NCBI RefSeq assembly: GCF_003144245.1 | Contig: NW_020289982.1 | Coordinates: forward strand, 310,001-374,000 | From: Jaminaea rosea | Taxonomy: Eukaryota > Basidiomycota > Exobasidiomycetes > Microstromatales | Length of the DNA: 64,000 nt | Direction: 5' to 3' | Shown here: positions 1-10,818 of the stretch, piece after piece | Numbering within the stretch: the stretch's first letter is position 1 | Layout of the letters: each line of letters begins with the position of its first letter | The notes under the pieces: model-generated | Told to the model about the DNA's origin: nothing | Databases searched by the model: none | What the model saw: only the letters and a program-made list of their open reading frames with translations | Program-made: the position numbers and the translations under genes

Positions 1-8
1 TTGAAACC

Positions 9-3000
9 TCACGACTCTTGCGGCTTCTTGGGCGATGCCTCTGCTGACTGAGCAGGCGCCTCAGATGCTGGCGCTACCGAAGATTGCTGAGCCATGCTCG
101 CCCGCTTCTTCTTCGGTGGAGGAGCACTGCCATTTGCGCCATCAGCGAGTGGTGCAGCTGTGGAGGAAGCGGTATCGCCAACTTTATCCGCGCCATCTGC
201 TTCGCCGTCACCCGTGCTGGTGCGGGGTCGCTTCTTCGATCCACTAGCAGTGGCGGGGCCGCCTTGCTCCTCATCACCAGCGGCCGGACTTCCATCTTTG
301 GACGCTGCGGTGGCTGTCTTTTTCTTCTTGTTGGGACCCTTAGCGGTGCCGCTCGCAGCGCGCCCACTGCCTGAAGGTCGACCGCGGCCGCGTCCCCTTC
401 CATTCCCACTGGCCGCAGGAGACGCCCTGCTCGAGTCGATCTCCTCAATCTTGGGAGTAGCAGAGGGAGGCTTTGCGCCGAAGAAATCGTCCTCATCGTC
501 GTCTAGCGTCCAGTCCAGCAGCTTGTCCCTCGCATCTTCACCCCTCGACCGTCCTCCACACTGTGCCTGCTCCTTGTTCATCCTCCTCTTCCTGTGCATC
601 TCCCTCGCATTATCCGCCTTGCCCTGCGCCAAGGCAGCCTCCTCCGCCTGTCTGCGCCTGAGCATCGCATCGGCAAGCTGATCGTCGTCCATGAGCAAGC
701 TGACAATCTCCTGCGGCTTGGCGAGACCAGAGGCTTCATTGTACGTCTTGTTGCCGACGACCATGTCCTGGACCTCCTTCTTGTTGCGCGCCATCTTGAT
801 GATGCGCTCGTCGATGGTGCCCTTTGTGATCAATCTGTAGACGGTGACCTGCTTCGTCTGGCCCAGTCGGTGGGCGCGGTCCATCGCCTGCTGGTCATTC
901 GACGGGTTCCAATCAGAGTCGAAGAAGATGACGGTGTCCGCTGCAGTCAAGTTGATTCCCAGTCCACCAGCGCGAGTAGAGAGAAGGAAGACGAACAGCT
1001 CCGGCTTGGTCTGCCAGTCAGTGACCATATCTCTCCTGTCGGAGATCTTGGAGCTACCATCGAGACGCAGGTACTTGTACTGCCGGTAGATCAAGTACTC
1101 CTCCATGAGGTCGATCATCTTTGTCATCTGGAAGTAGATCAAGACGCGATGGTCGTTCGCCTTGAGCTCGCGCAGGAGACGGTCAAGGTGGGCGAGCTTG
1201 CTCGAGTCGATGATCAGCTTGTTGATCTGAGGTACGGTCATCTGAGCTGCGGGAAGCTGGTCGACGGAGGACTCGGCGAGGACACCTCGAGGCGGCAGGC
1301 CAGGCAACGGGACGCGCAATGCCTCGACGAGGTCTTCGCGCTCGCATCCTGGTGGGGGCACGCCGTAGAGCATGCTGGAGACGAGATGGTCGCGACGTTG
1401 ACGCTCTTGTTCGGCTTCGAAAGGCCCATCATCCGCGTAGAGGCGGACCGGAGGCGCGATAGCTGGTCCTTGCCAGACACGAGCTTCGGGATTGGCGAGC
1501 GGTGAGGCTTGCACGTAGGCTTGGCGGACGTCGGTCAGCGGCGGCAGTGATGCTGCGGAGTCGATTGGTCCGATCTCAGCGGCACGAGGCGAGACGCGGG
1601 CGAAGGGGCGCACGGAGCTGGCAGCGAAGTCATTGTCGCAGAGGTAGGGCTCCAAAGCCGCCAGTCTGTCCTCGCGATGGATGTTCTCGATGATTTGTTG
1701 CGCCGTGTGACCGTGGAAGGCAGTCTCGGCCTGCTTGGGCGAGACGTCGACGAGCGGCAGCGCATCGAAGGCAGATCCATCTCGCTGCAATTCCTTGGCG
1801 ATGTGCCCTGCTCGCCAGATGTTGAAGAGCCCATCGAGGTACTTGGTCTCGAAGCCAGCCTCGGTGTGCGGGCCAGGTCGTTTGATGAGGCCTCCCTCGC
1901 GCACAAAGAGCTTGGGCAGCCTCATCTCGATAGCGCTCGTTGCTGAATCGGGGCAGTAGAGCTGGTCACCCTCGCGCGAGAAAGTGCCAGAGCGCGAAAA
2001 GTTGCCAAAATGAACCGGCGCTGTAACGTCTGCCCTCTCAAACAGCTCTGGGTGATTGCACACCTTGCGAAACTGCATGACCAAGTTCATGAGATGCTTG
2101 AGGCCGGCCTCGTCGTGCAGGTTGGACGCTCTGTCCATCAGCTCAGCGATGGATACGTTCTCCCTTAGACCGCGGTAGAGCATCTTCTGCCTCGCGCTCA
2201 TCTCGCACATGACGTCAATCTCGATTTTGTCTCCCAGCTCGTTCTGGACGTTCTTCTTGATACGACGCAGCATGAAAGGTTTGAGGATCATGTGCAGGCG
2301 GCGCAGCTGGCCTTCGTTGAGCGTGCCCTTGTTCTCTGCGTGGCCTTCGATGTCCTTGGAGAACCACTCGCTGAATTCATCGTGCGAGTCGAAGAGTGAG
2401 GGCATGATAAAGTGGAGGAGAGCCCATAGCTCTTGCATCGAGTTCTGCACGGGCGTACCCGTGAGGAGCAGGCGATTGCGGCAGTTGAAGCTCAGCAGTG
2501 TCCTCCAACGGGTACTCTGTGATGACTTGATAGCCTGAGCCTCGTCCAGGATCATGTACTGCCACTTGATGCGCTTGAAGTACTTCTCGTCCGTCACGAC
2601 GAGCTGGTAGCTGGTGACGAGGACGTGGAAGGGCGAATCGCGATTGTATGACATGTGCTTCTTGTTCCAAAACTTGCGCAAGATGTTGCGATCTTTGACA
2701 TTGCCCCAGTATGGCAGGGCCTTGAGGGCTGGCGTGAAGCGGCTGATCTCCTGCTGCCAGTTGTGCAATGTCGAAGAAGGCGCGATGACGAGGAAAGGAC
2801 CCCAGATGTCGTGAACCTCGGCGAGATAGGACATGAGCGAGATACTCTGCACCGTCTTGCCCAGACCCATCTCGTCTGCGAGGATACCGTTGATGCCTTG
2901 CTCGTAGAGGTTGGCCAGCCAGTTGAGACCTTTGAGTTGGTACTCTTTGAGCTGGCAGGTGAGCATCTTGGGCTGTGTGACGTTCATCTGGCCCATCGAA

Positions 3001-5170
3001 GTTGGGTTCTGGAAGTTCATGTCATCCGAGTCGAAAGCCTTGCCCAGATCTTTCTCTTCGATGCGCTTCTCGCTCGTCGATGCCGCTGCGTCCTCGCCTT
3101 CACCGCCTTGCATCTCTTTAATCTTGCGGCGCTCCTCTTCAGCGACGGCGTCAAAGGCCTTTGCCTTGTCCTTAGCCGCCAGGACGGCGGCCTGCGCGTT
3201 TCTCGCAGCGTGTGCTCGCAGATTGCTCTCGTCGTCATCGTCAAAGTCGATGTCCTTGAGCTCCGGGTTGTCCGCTGAATCATGCATCGCCGCATCCTTC
3301 TGTTGATGCGAATCCATTGGTGGCACGCTGGCAGGAGCATCCGTGTTATTCGGCGACGGATCAATGACCTTGGAGCCGCCGGACGTCTCCTCTGACTCCT
3401 CAGCCTCGCTCGTCCTCAGCTTGTTGCCTACGAAGTGCGAGTAGAGCTCCGTCTGTGTGATCAAGAAGTTGAGCTTGCGAGCCTGTCGCTTGGCCTCACG
3501 CATCTCCTCCTCCTTGCGCAGTCGATCCGCGGCTTCCTTCTCTGCCTTGCGACGCAGCTCCTTCTCTTCCTTTTCGTTGCGGCGCCAGAAGACGAGCATT
3601 TCTCGCATCGCCTTGCGCGAGCGCTGCTGGACGTCCTTGGTCGACTTGCTGTTGCGCGCTTGCACACGGCGAGATTCCCGCTCGACAACACCTGCGATGC
3701 GCTTGGCGAAGCTGGCTTTTGAGGACGTGGTTGACTGGACGTAGCGGTAGACCTTGGGGATCTCCTTGCGGGCCATGTTAACCCAGATACGGCGGTGGGC
3801 GTCTTCAAGCTGGCGGACACGTCTGGCGTCGAGCGGCACAGGAGGGCCGTCTGGGTCTGGAATCTGGTCGCCAGCCCCAGCGGGCTCCATTGGCATCGAC
3901 TCGTCTGCGTCTGGAAGGGGCGTGCCGCGATCGCTGCCAGCTGGAGAGCTTGCTCCGGGAAAACCTGTAGGGCCATCTTCCATCCTTCTCTTCTTGTCTC
4001 TCCATCCCCGCGATGGCGTCGAAGCACCGAAGCCGCTCTCGTCGCCGGCCTCGTCTGGCGGCCCTGGCCTGCTGGCATGCTTGCTGTGGCCCTTGCTCGG
4101 CCTCGACTTGTTCTTGCTTCGATGCGCAGTGCTTGGACTGCCCTCCTCCAGGGTGGCAAGCAGCTCCAAATCGAGCTCAGCTTCCTTCTTCCTTCGAGCG
4201 GCCTCTCGCTGCATCTTCGCAGCCGCCTCTGCCCTCTTCTGCTCGATGAGTGCCTTCTCCTCTTCCTTGCGCACGACGGCGCTGAGTCTGGCCTCATATC
4301 CCTCTGCCAGCCGCTTCTCGACGGAGAGGTGACGCTCCTCCCACCGCACTTCGTAGGCTTCCTCGATGGCTTGGGCTCGCAACTGGAGTCGAACGCGATA
4401 AGCCTCGAGCTCGTCCTCCCACATGAAGCGATTGCTCTCGTCTGGCTCTTCGAAGTCGTCTCCTTTCTTACGGCTGCGCTTTGTCTTGTAGCCTGACTTG
4501 CTCTTGGCTGCCATTGATGCTGCTTTGGGTGGACGAAGCTTTGAGTGCGATGCTGCAGCGTCCGTCGGGGGTGAAACGCCATTGGAGTATCCTCGAGGCT
4601 GAGCGGAACAACGTGGTGAGATGAAATTGTCAGCTTCATCTGCTCATAGTAGCTCTGTGCTAGCGTGGAGCTACTCACTCTGCTACTGCTGCCCATTGCT
4701 GGCTCTACTATTGCAGGCCTGCCCCCATCTGCAGAAGGAGAAGCAGGTGACCAGCGCTCCATCGACGAAGCGGCAGCCATGGGTGGTGATTGCTGAGGAT
4801 GCTGAGTATTACGTCTGCTCGCGCGAGGTGGCGATGAGGCAGCGGCGAGACCTGCAGCTGAGCGCTCAGCATGCTGCTGCCGGGTTGAGTGAGCATTGTC
4901 CCAACCTGCTCGGGATGGTGGAGGAGGCGAGAGTGATGATGCTGAAGGAGGCATAGGGGATGCCGAAGTCTTGGAAGGCTGCCGTGCGCCGCCGTCATTG
5001 AGGATGCTAGATATGCTCATCATCGGACGAGAAGGTACAGCAGACGCGGCAACCTCTTGCTCCATCGCGACGCCATTAGCTGCGAAGCCATTGCTATTGG
5101 CCCCATTGGAAGAAGATCCTGATGCGCCAGGCGACGTCAGAGAGGTGTGATGAGATGGCAGGCCGCTCAT
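9..5170 (-). CDS. INO80: INO80 chromatin-remodelling ATPase
   Basis: Catalytic subunit of the INO80 nucleosome-remodelling complex, which slides and exchanges nucleosomes in the nucleus. Two exons are seen: 5170-4679 and 4598-9, with an 80-base GTGAGT...CAG intron that joins in phase 0, giving about 1693 residues. Domains in order: a Ser/Pro/His-rich start containing the INO80-typical SISSILN motif; Lys/Glu-rich coiled coil; a DBINO domain (starting near RIWVNMARKEIPKVYRY and running to the TELYSHFVG segment); a SNF2 ATPase with Walker A LADEMGLGKT and DEAQ box ILDEAQ; a long insertion between the two ATPase lobes, as in this family; the helicase C lobe with STRAGGLGINL and DRAHRLGQ; and a Lys/Ala-rich tail. 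The ATG at 5170 (MSGLPSHH) is the first Met in the open frame. That frame stays open upstream without an ATG, so an additional 5' exon is possible (see 5869-6390). The identity is secure; the N-terminus is not. Confidence 0.92.
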
Positions 5171-5868
5171 CGTGGGCGCGATGTTTGGTCGTCCTCGCGA
5201 CGATGAGGCAAAGGCGGGCCCAGCTGGCGTGGGCACAGGCGTGGGGGCGTGCGTATATGCAAAGGAAGGATGAGGCTGAGCGTGATGGCGGTGGTGATGG
5301 TGTTGGGTACCAGCCTGAAGCACGGCCTAGGGGCGCCGAAGACGGGAACGCGGTAGTGAGCACAACGGGAAAGGGAGGGAAACAAGGGGAGCGGGTCTTG
5401 CTCGCTGGTGGTGGCTGGCTAGTCTTTGCCTCTGGCTCCTCGCTGACGTCCTCCTCGCCTCCCCTTTCTCTCTCTCTCTCTTGGAGACAGAGCGCAGCGT
5501 GCGTGGGCGGAGGCGGCAGTCGGTGTCGGGCGGGCGGGAGAAGTCGAATCGATTTCGCCCAGACCACACACACGCCGCCGCGACCACGCCGCCAGCCGCG
5601 ACCCTTTCCCTCGACGTCTGCAGGCGCGACCCACCGGCAAGCAAGCAAGGCATCTCTCGAGATCGCTCACCACATCGCTCCCGGCCCGCGAGCTAAGGCC
5701 AGCGCGCTCCTGGCCGCTGGCACCTCGTCGTCGCTCAGACGAGGGGTGGCGACGATCAGGCCTGCTCAACACAGTGCCGATCGCCCAACTACCACTACGA
5801 TCTCGTGATACGCGACGCGTTCGAGCTAGGGCTATAGCGAGGATATCAACGCGACCACTCTCACTCAC

Positions 5869-6390
5869 CTTTGCGTCTGCTATCACGCCTCGCTCGCGAT
5901 CTACTGAGTAGGGCAGCCTCGCCGTCGGGTCAGCGCTCGCATATCGATGGTCGTCATGCCCAATCACGTCGATTCTACTACTATGCTGCAAGTGAATAGG
6001 CTCGAGCCTGCCTTCTCGTGACGGTGATGAGGCAGAGGGAGACGTCGAAGTCGAGCCTCTAGCCAGGATCTGCGTCCAGTCTTCTACAGGTATGGGAAAA
6101 CCCTCTGCAGGTAGCGAGGAGAGCCAGGTTGGTCGATTGCAGTGAGGCGGGTACGACGTTGACGAGGAGTGAGGAAGGCCACGAGCAGAAGTCGGCAACA
6201 AGGCTCCAGGTTGGCCAGACTCCTGCTGAAACTGGAGCTGAAGCTGCTGCTGTCGCTGCTGCTGAGCATGCTGCTCTGCCCTGTATGTCATCAGCATACT
6301 CTCGATCCACTCTGCATCACCCTCTTCGCAGCTATCATCATGGACGTGCGGGCCATGCCGGTGCTGACCAGCATCATCTCGACGGGACAT
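5869..6390 (-). CDS. Candidate first coding exon of INO80, or separate small hypothetical gene
   Basis: An ATG at 6390 opens 174 codons (MSRRDDAGQHRHG...) rich in Gln, Ser and Pro, ending in GCAAAG followed by the strong donor GTGAGTGAG. No recognisable domain. If the intron runs to the TAG acceptor at 5327-5329, the join is in phase 0 with the open frame that enters INO80 upstream of its first Met, adding His/Pro-rich sequence and about 226 residues. The intron would be 542 bases, long for this window, and the intervening DNA holds a CT/GA-rich run (5465-5481) as is common in leaders. The alternative is an unrelated short protein or non-coding leader. Confidence 0.35.
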
Positions 6391-6476
6391 GGTGCGCAGC
6401 TAGGGCGGTGTAGGCGAGAAGGCGTGCTGGAATAAGAGGCAGGCGGAGGGGGAGGAGGGGGGGGGGGGGGGGGGAA

Positions 6477-6515
<39 letters not shown>

Positions 6516-7061
6516 GGGAAGAGAGGATGGTAACGAGGCAAGAGTTCGGTGAGGGGAGCCGGCGGCACAAAGGGGCCAATCAGACTCGCTCCCACACGCA
6601 GCCTTGCTGCTCGCCGCTCGCCGTCACAATGCGCGCCCTTCATTAGCGTCAGCCGGCGCCAGCAATGCGCTACCTGCCTGGTATGCCTTCGCTGAGCGTA
6701 CGTGCGTGGCGATTGATTGCTCCGGCTCCATCGTCGCCTTGAGCCTTTGGCCCTCGCGCCCGGCCGCCGAAGCCGCCGCCCACGTCCACCGCTTTGAGTG
6801 TGGGTGCGATACGGGGGTGCGGTTGCTGGGCGGGCGGTGGCGGCGCTGCGCTTGGAAGCGGCAGAGGGCTGAGCGGCCGATGAGCGTTTGTTCTGCGTGC
6901 AAGGATATTAGATTGAGAAACACGGCAGGTGGGCCAACGAGGATGGAACATGACGCTGTGCCTGAATTGACGGACCGTAATCGCCGGGCCCGCCAAAGCA
7001 GCAGCCTACTGTGGCTGGCAGCGAGCAAGCCAGTCCCGGCCACTCCTTCTCCTCACATTCC
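6391..7061. other. Intergenic spacer with long G homopolymer
   Basis: Lies between the putative 5' end of the INO80 locus and the 3' end of the dehydrogenase gene, both on the minus strand, so it should hold the INO80 promoter. The only striking element is the G run described separately. No frame here looks protein-coding. Confidence 0.5.
6457..6514. repeat. Poly-G tract (18 G, AA, 38 G)
   Basis: Direct reading gives 18 consecutive G, two A, then 38 consecutive G, with further G-rich flanks on both sides. Such a run can form G-quadruplexes and lies immediately upstream of the likely INO80 leader. Homopolymers of this length are also error-prone in sequencing and assembly, so the exact length is uncertain. 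Confidence 0.95.
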
Positions 7062-7997
7062 TCAGAAATGCTCTTTCGCTGGCCTCAAATCCATCTCAAA
7101 GGTCCAAGCAGCTCGCTGCTGTTGTGCCAGAAACAAGTAACTCTTCGCCGCCTCGCTGGGCAGCACCACTGTCCCATCCGCAAATCTCTCCCCCTTGCTC
7201 GTATCGAAGCCAAGGAACTTCCTCGCGGTATCCGAATCGATAAGTCCATCGACAAAAACGTGTGCTACGTGGACTCCGTCTGGTCCATGTTCCCTCGCTG
7301 CTACTTCGCAGAGCCGGCGTAGCCCTGTCTTGCCAGAGGAGAAGGCCGCAAATCCCTCCCGGCCGCGAGTGGCAGACGTTGCACCTGTGACTAAGATGTT
7401 GCCGCCAATCGGGCCTTTTCTCTCCTGATTGCCGCTGCTGGTGTCGGCCGCAGGCTTGATCATCTCCCTTACCGTTGCCTGCAAGAAGGCGAAAGCAGAC
7501 ACGACGCTGGCCTGTAGACTGTCCTTGACCTGCTGCTCCGTCTGCTCGATAAAGGGCGCCTTCTTCCTCACAGAGGCGTTGTAGATTGCTGTACCCAGTC
7601 TCCTCGTGGGAAAGAGCCGCAGTGCTTCAGCCATGCCTGCCTTCACCGAGTCTGTATCCAGTACGTCGCAGCTGACCGCCGCAGCTAGCTGCTCCTCTTT
7701 TGGTGCAAGCTGGCCTTCGGACTGAAGCTTCGAACGGGCCGTCTGATCTAGCTCTTCTGCCCAGCCTGCGAGCCGTTGCTTATTTCTGCTCATGATCACG
7801 ACGGCGTATCCTTGAGCGGCGAATACTTGAGCGATGGCCAGTCCCATACCTGGCCCCACGCCGACGACGAGGACGAGATGCTCGTGCCGCGCTGGGCCAT
7901 GCAGAGCGGTAGAGCCGAGGGGACTTGTAGGTGGGAGGGGAGATGTTGTAGGCGTGAGGAGGTCTTGACGACCCGCGCGATCGATCTTGCGTGGCAT
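7062..7997 (-). CDS. Short-chain dehydrogenase/reductase, atypical active site
   Basis: A 311-residue member of the SDR superfamily of NAD(P)-dependent oxidoreductases, single exon. The Rossmann nucleotide-binding loop is VVGVGPGMGLAIA with the following strand ending in IMSRN. A later strand (NILVTGATSA) carries the Ser position. The active-site motif, normally YxxxK, reads FSSGK: the Lys is kept but the Tyr is replaced by Phe. This Phe variant occurs in a known subgroup of SDRs, and the segment HVAHVFVDGLID also fits that subgroup. Substrate unknown; catalysis may differ from classical SDRs. The ATG at 7997 (MPRKID) is chosen because the in-frame sequence upstream runs into the divergent ALG13 promoter; an upstream Met at 8105 would leave only about 55 bases between the two genes. 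Confidence 0.85.
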   Translation of the reverse strand: MPRKIDRAGRQDLLTPTTSPLPPTSPLGSTALHGPARHEHLVLVVGVGPGMGLAIAQVFAAQGYAVVIMSRNKQRLAGWAEELDQTARSKLQSEGQLAPKEEQLAAAVSCDVLDTDSVKAGMAEALRLFPTRRLGTAIYNASVRKKAPFIEQTEQQVKDSLQASVVSAFAFLQATVREMIKPAADTSSGNQERKGPIGGNILVTGATSATRGREGFAAFSSGKTGLRRLCEVAAREHGPDGVHVAHVFVDGLIDSDTARKFLGFDTSKGERFADGTVVLPSEAAKSYLFLAQQQRAAWTFEMDLRPAKEHF

Positions 7998-8159
7998 CGT
8001 AGACTTGCGATGGTATAGAGGGTGAGTGTGTGTCGTACTCGGTCCGGCAACAGGCGAAAGACTCGGGCCGGTGGTGTGCTTCTCCCCGTCCGCTCCACCT
8101 CGCACTCCTGGCTCACTTCCTGCTGCCTTCCATCTTCCCAGTCATCTGCCAATTGCACG

Positions 8160-9098
8160 ATGACACTCCCCTCTCGTCCGCCACGCATATTCGTAACAGT
8201 AGGCTCGACCCAATTCGTCGACCTCATCTCGTACCTCCTCACCCAGCCCTTCCTCAACTCGCTGCCGGCAAAGACGAGCCTGACCATCCAGTACGGCAAG
8301 AGCGATTTGGCTGCAATCCTGACGCGGGAGGACAACGCGCTCACTTCATCGGCATCGTCGACAGCGCAGGATGACGCTAGCTCGTCAGTCGCATCTTCAT
8401 CTGCCATCCGACTGGATGCTGGCAGCGAAAGGGTCCCTGAGCCGGGCCTGAGGGCTTCGAAGCAGCATGGGCTTTCCTGGAAGGGCAGCCAGTTGACAGG
8501 GATGGATCCGGGGAAGACGGGCGCCATTGATGGGTGGCAGCTAGTTGGAGCCGACGAGGGGCAAAGCAGCGAGGAGAGCAGTCGAGAGAGCGAGGCAGAC
8601 GACGAAGAAACAGCGGCGGAGGATAGTCTAGCAGCGCCACCATCCCCGAGACGGCCAGCTGGCGCTAGCTTCACCTCCCTACCCTCCTCTCTCAAGTTCC
8701 GCACCTCCGCTCCCCAATCCATCAGCATAGAGCTCATAGACTTCTTGCCCGACCTATGCTCCCACCTCTCATCAGCGGACATTGTCATCTCCCACGCCGG
8801 GTCGGGGACCATCCTCGAGACGTTGCGCCTGCCGATCCCACCACGCCTCATCGTGGTGCCAAACACGACACTGATGGACAATCATCAGGTAGAGTTGGCT
8901 GATGCAATTGCGAAAGGAGGGTGGGCGACGTGCGCCAGAGTAGAGCTGCCTGGTGTGGGCGGGGCAGGGAAGAATGAGTCCTCGCTGCAGAGGGTGGTGA
9001 GGGAGGCTCTCACGCAAGCGGAGGAGCCGACGCCTTTCCCACCTGCCAAGCCAGAGCGCTTCAGAGGCTTGGTTGACGGAGCGATGGGCTTCGCATGA
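8160..9098 (+). CDS. ALG13: UDP-GlcNAc transferase subunit ALG13
   Basis: Catalytic subunit of the Alg13/Alg14 transferase that adds the second GlcNAc to dolichol-PP-GlcNAc on the cytosolic face of the ER in N-glycosylation. Single exon, 312 residues. The N-terminus (FVTVGSTQFVDLI) and C-terminal sugar-nucleotide site (ADIVISHAGSGTILETL, then VVPNTTLMDNHQVELA) are characteristic of the GT28-type fold. Between about residues 60 and 183 there is a Ser/Glu/Asp-rich segment with no counterpart in the roughly 200-residue compact family members. It lies divergently from the dehydrogenase at 7062-7997; the short shared spacer must hold both promoters. The start at 8160 places the conserved first strand near the N-terminus. 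Confidence 0.9.
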   Translation: MTLPSRPPRIFVTVGSTQFVDLISYLLTQPFLNSLPAKTSLTIQYGKSDLAAILTREDNALTSSASSTAQDDASSSVASSSAIRLDAGSERVPEPGLRASKQHGLSWKGSQLTGMDPGKTGAIDGWQLVGADEGQSSEESSRESEADDEETAAEDSLAAPPSPRRPAGASFTSLPSSLKFRTSAPQSISIELIDFLPDLCSHLSSADIVISHAGSGTILETLRLPIPPRLIVVPNTTLMDNHQVELADAIAKGGWATCARVELPGVGGAGKNESSLQRVVREALTQAEEPTPFPPAKPERFRGLVDGAMGFA

Positions 9099-9343
9099 TC
9101 GTACGAGCATCGAGCAATGCCACAAATACCCTATTGGCTTGATTCGTATCGTCTGTTGCACGACGTCGTGTGCTCTCATAGACGCAGTGGAAGCGGAAGG
9201 CGGACAGGCGCAAGGCCGAGCGCCCCTTCCGTCGTTCGCGCTCGTCTCATCGCTCAGCTCCTTCTTGACTTGCTTCGATCCACCATCCTCCCTTGTGTAC
9301 TTCGAACGTACCACCTCACACCTGCGACTGCCCCTCGCCCAGC

Positions 9344-10158
9344 ATGGATCGCGGAGGCAACAAGGGAGCTGGCATTGCCGGCTCCTCGGAGACCAATGTC
9401 GACAGGCGAGAACGTCTGCGCAAGCTCGCCATGGAATCCATTGACCTCGCCAAAGACCCGTACATCCTTCGCAACCATCTCGGGTCCCTCGAATGTCGTC
9501 TCTGCCTTACCATCCACACCAATGAAGGCTCGTATCTTGCTCACACCCAGGGCAAGAAGCATCAAACCAACTTGGCGCGCAGAGCAGCAAAGGAGGCAAA
9601 GGAGCTGGCGCAGAGAGAACAGAATCAGATGGGCTTGCTTACCATGGGTCCTCCAGGGGCGATGGATCAGACACCCAAGAAGCAATTTGTCAAAATTGGC
9701 CGGCCAGGCTACAAGATTACGAAAGTGCGCGAGCCGGCACCGATGACCAGTGAGGGGCACTACGATGCTCATGCTCGTCAACCGCGCATTGGTCTCCTTT
9801 TCCAGATCCAATATCCCGAGATCAAGGACGGCGTCAAGCCCTTGTACAGATTCATGTCCACCTTTGAGCAGCGGGTCGAGCCACAAAATAGGGCATGGCA
9901 GTACCTGGTGGTAGCGGCGGAGCCGTATGAGAGCGTGGCGTTCAAGCTTCAGGCGAGAGAGATTGAGAGAGGGGAGGAAGAGGATGATCGAGCTGGCGGT
10001 GTCGGAGAGCCACCGACTTGGAGTCATTGGGATCCGGATACAAAGACCTATAGTGAGTGACCAACCGAGACCGATCAGCAAGGGGAGTGCTACGAGCTGC
10101 GTGCTGACATCGACCTGCCCTGCCCGCCTCGACAGCCATTCAAGTCCTCTTCAAGTAG
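9344..10158 (+). CDS. SF3A2: Splicing factor 3A subunit 2 (Prp11 homologue)
   Basis: U2 snRNP component needed for pre-spliceosome formation in the nucleus. Two exons, 9344-10052 and 10136-10158, joined through a GTGAGT...CAG intron; 243 residues. The N-terminus (MDRGGNKGAG) and the C2H2 matrin-type zinc finger CRLC...H...H around residues 55-80 are diagnostic, followed by the conserved core that ends WSHWDPDTKTYTIQVLFK. The last exon is only 23 bases and codes for TIQVLFK plus the stop; without it the protein would lack the conserved end. The metazoan Pro-rich tail is absent, as in other fungi. Confidence 0.93.
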
Positions 10159-10818
10159 CTGCTAGGCGGCGAAACGACACGGCGTCATCCTGTCGACGGT
10201 CTTGTCTCTCTTTCCTCCGCAGATCCCACTCCGCGCCTCAACGCTCCTCGCCCCTCTTTATCTCTCGGTTCATCTGTACCACTACCTCCTCAGATCAGCA
10301 TCAATGACCATTAGTAGCACTCACATCGTCCTCGGAGCACGTCTTCGCTCACGCTCAGTCGAAGCTTAATCTCTTTTTGAATAAATTGAAGGGCAAAAGA
10401 AGGAGACCATAGAAAGAGGAAAGCGAAACAGATTGTCGTCAACCCTTTCGCCTTGGCCAGATGGCAAGCAAGCGAGTAAAGGGAGGGGAAAGGGGGGAAG
10501 GGATGGTGTGGTGGGCGAGAGGGAGCTAGCATGGAGGGGATGCGTGTGAGTGTGGTTTGGGTGTAAGGTGTACGTGACTGTGCGTCGTCGTCATCATCGT
10601 AAGATCCGTCCTTCGGTCATTGTAGCGTCCGCTGTCGCCCTATCCTCTTCTGACCTCGTCCTCCTCCTCATCTTTTTCCTCTTCCTCAGGCTCTCCTCTT
10701 GCTCCTTTTTCAATGGAATCATTCAAAGATGCACATTCGCCCGCCTCGATGCAAAGCAGAGGCGTCGTCGTTACTGGGGCAAATGAGAAGAGAAAAGCGG
10801 CACATGGGTGGTGGCCAT
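10159..10818. other. Convergent intergenic region, SF3A2 / RAC1
   Basis: Holds the 3' ends of two convergent genes. I see T/C-rich runs near 10660-10690 and no convincing coding frame or RNA gene. Confidence 0.4.
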
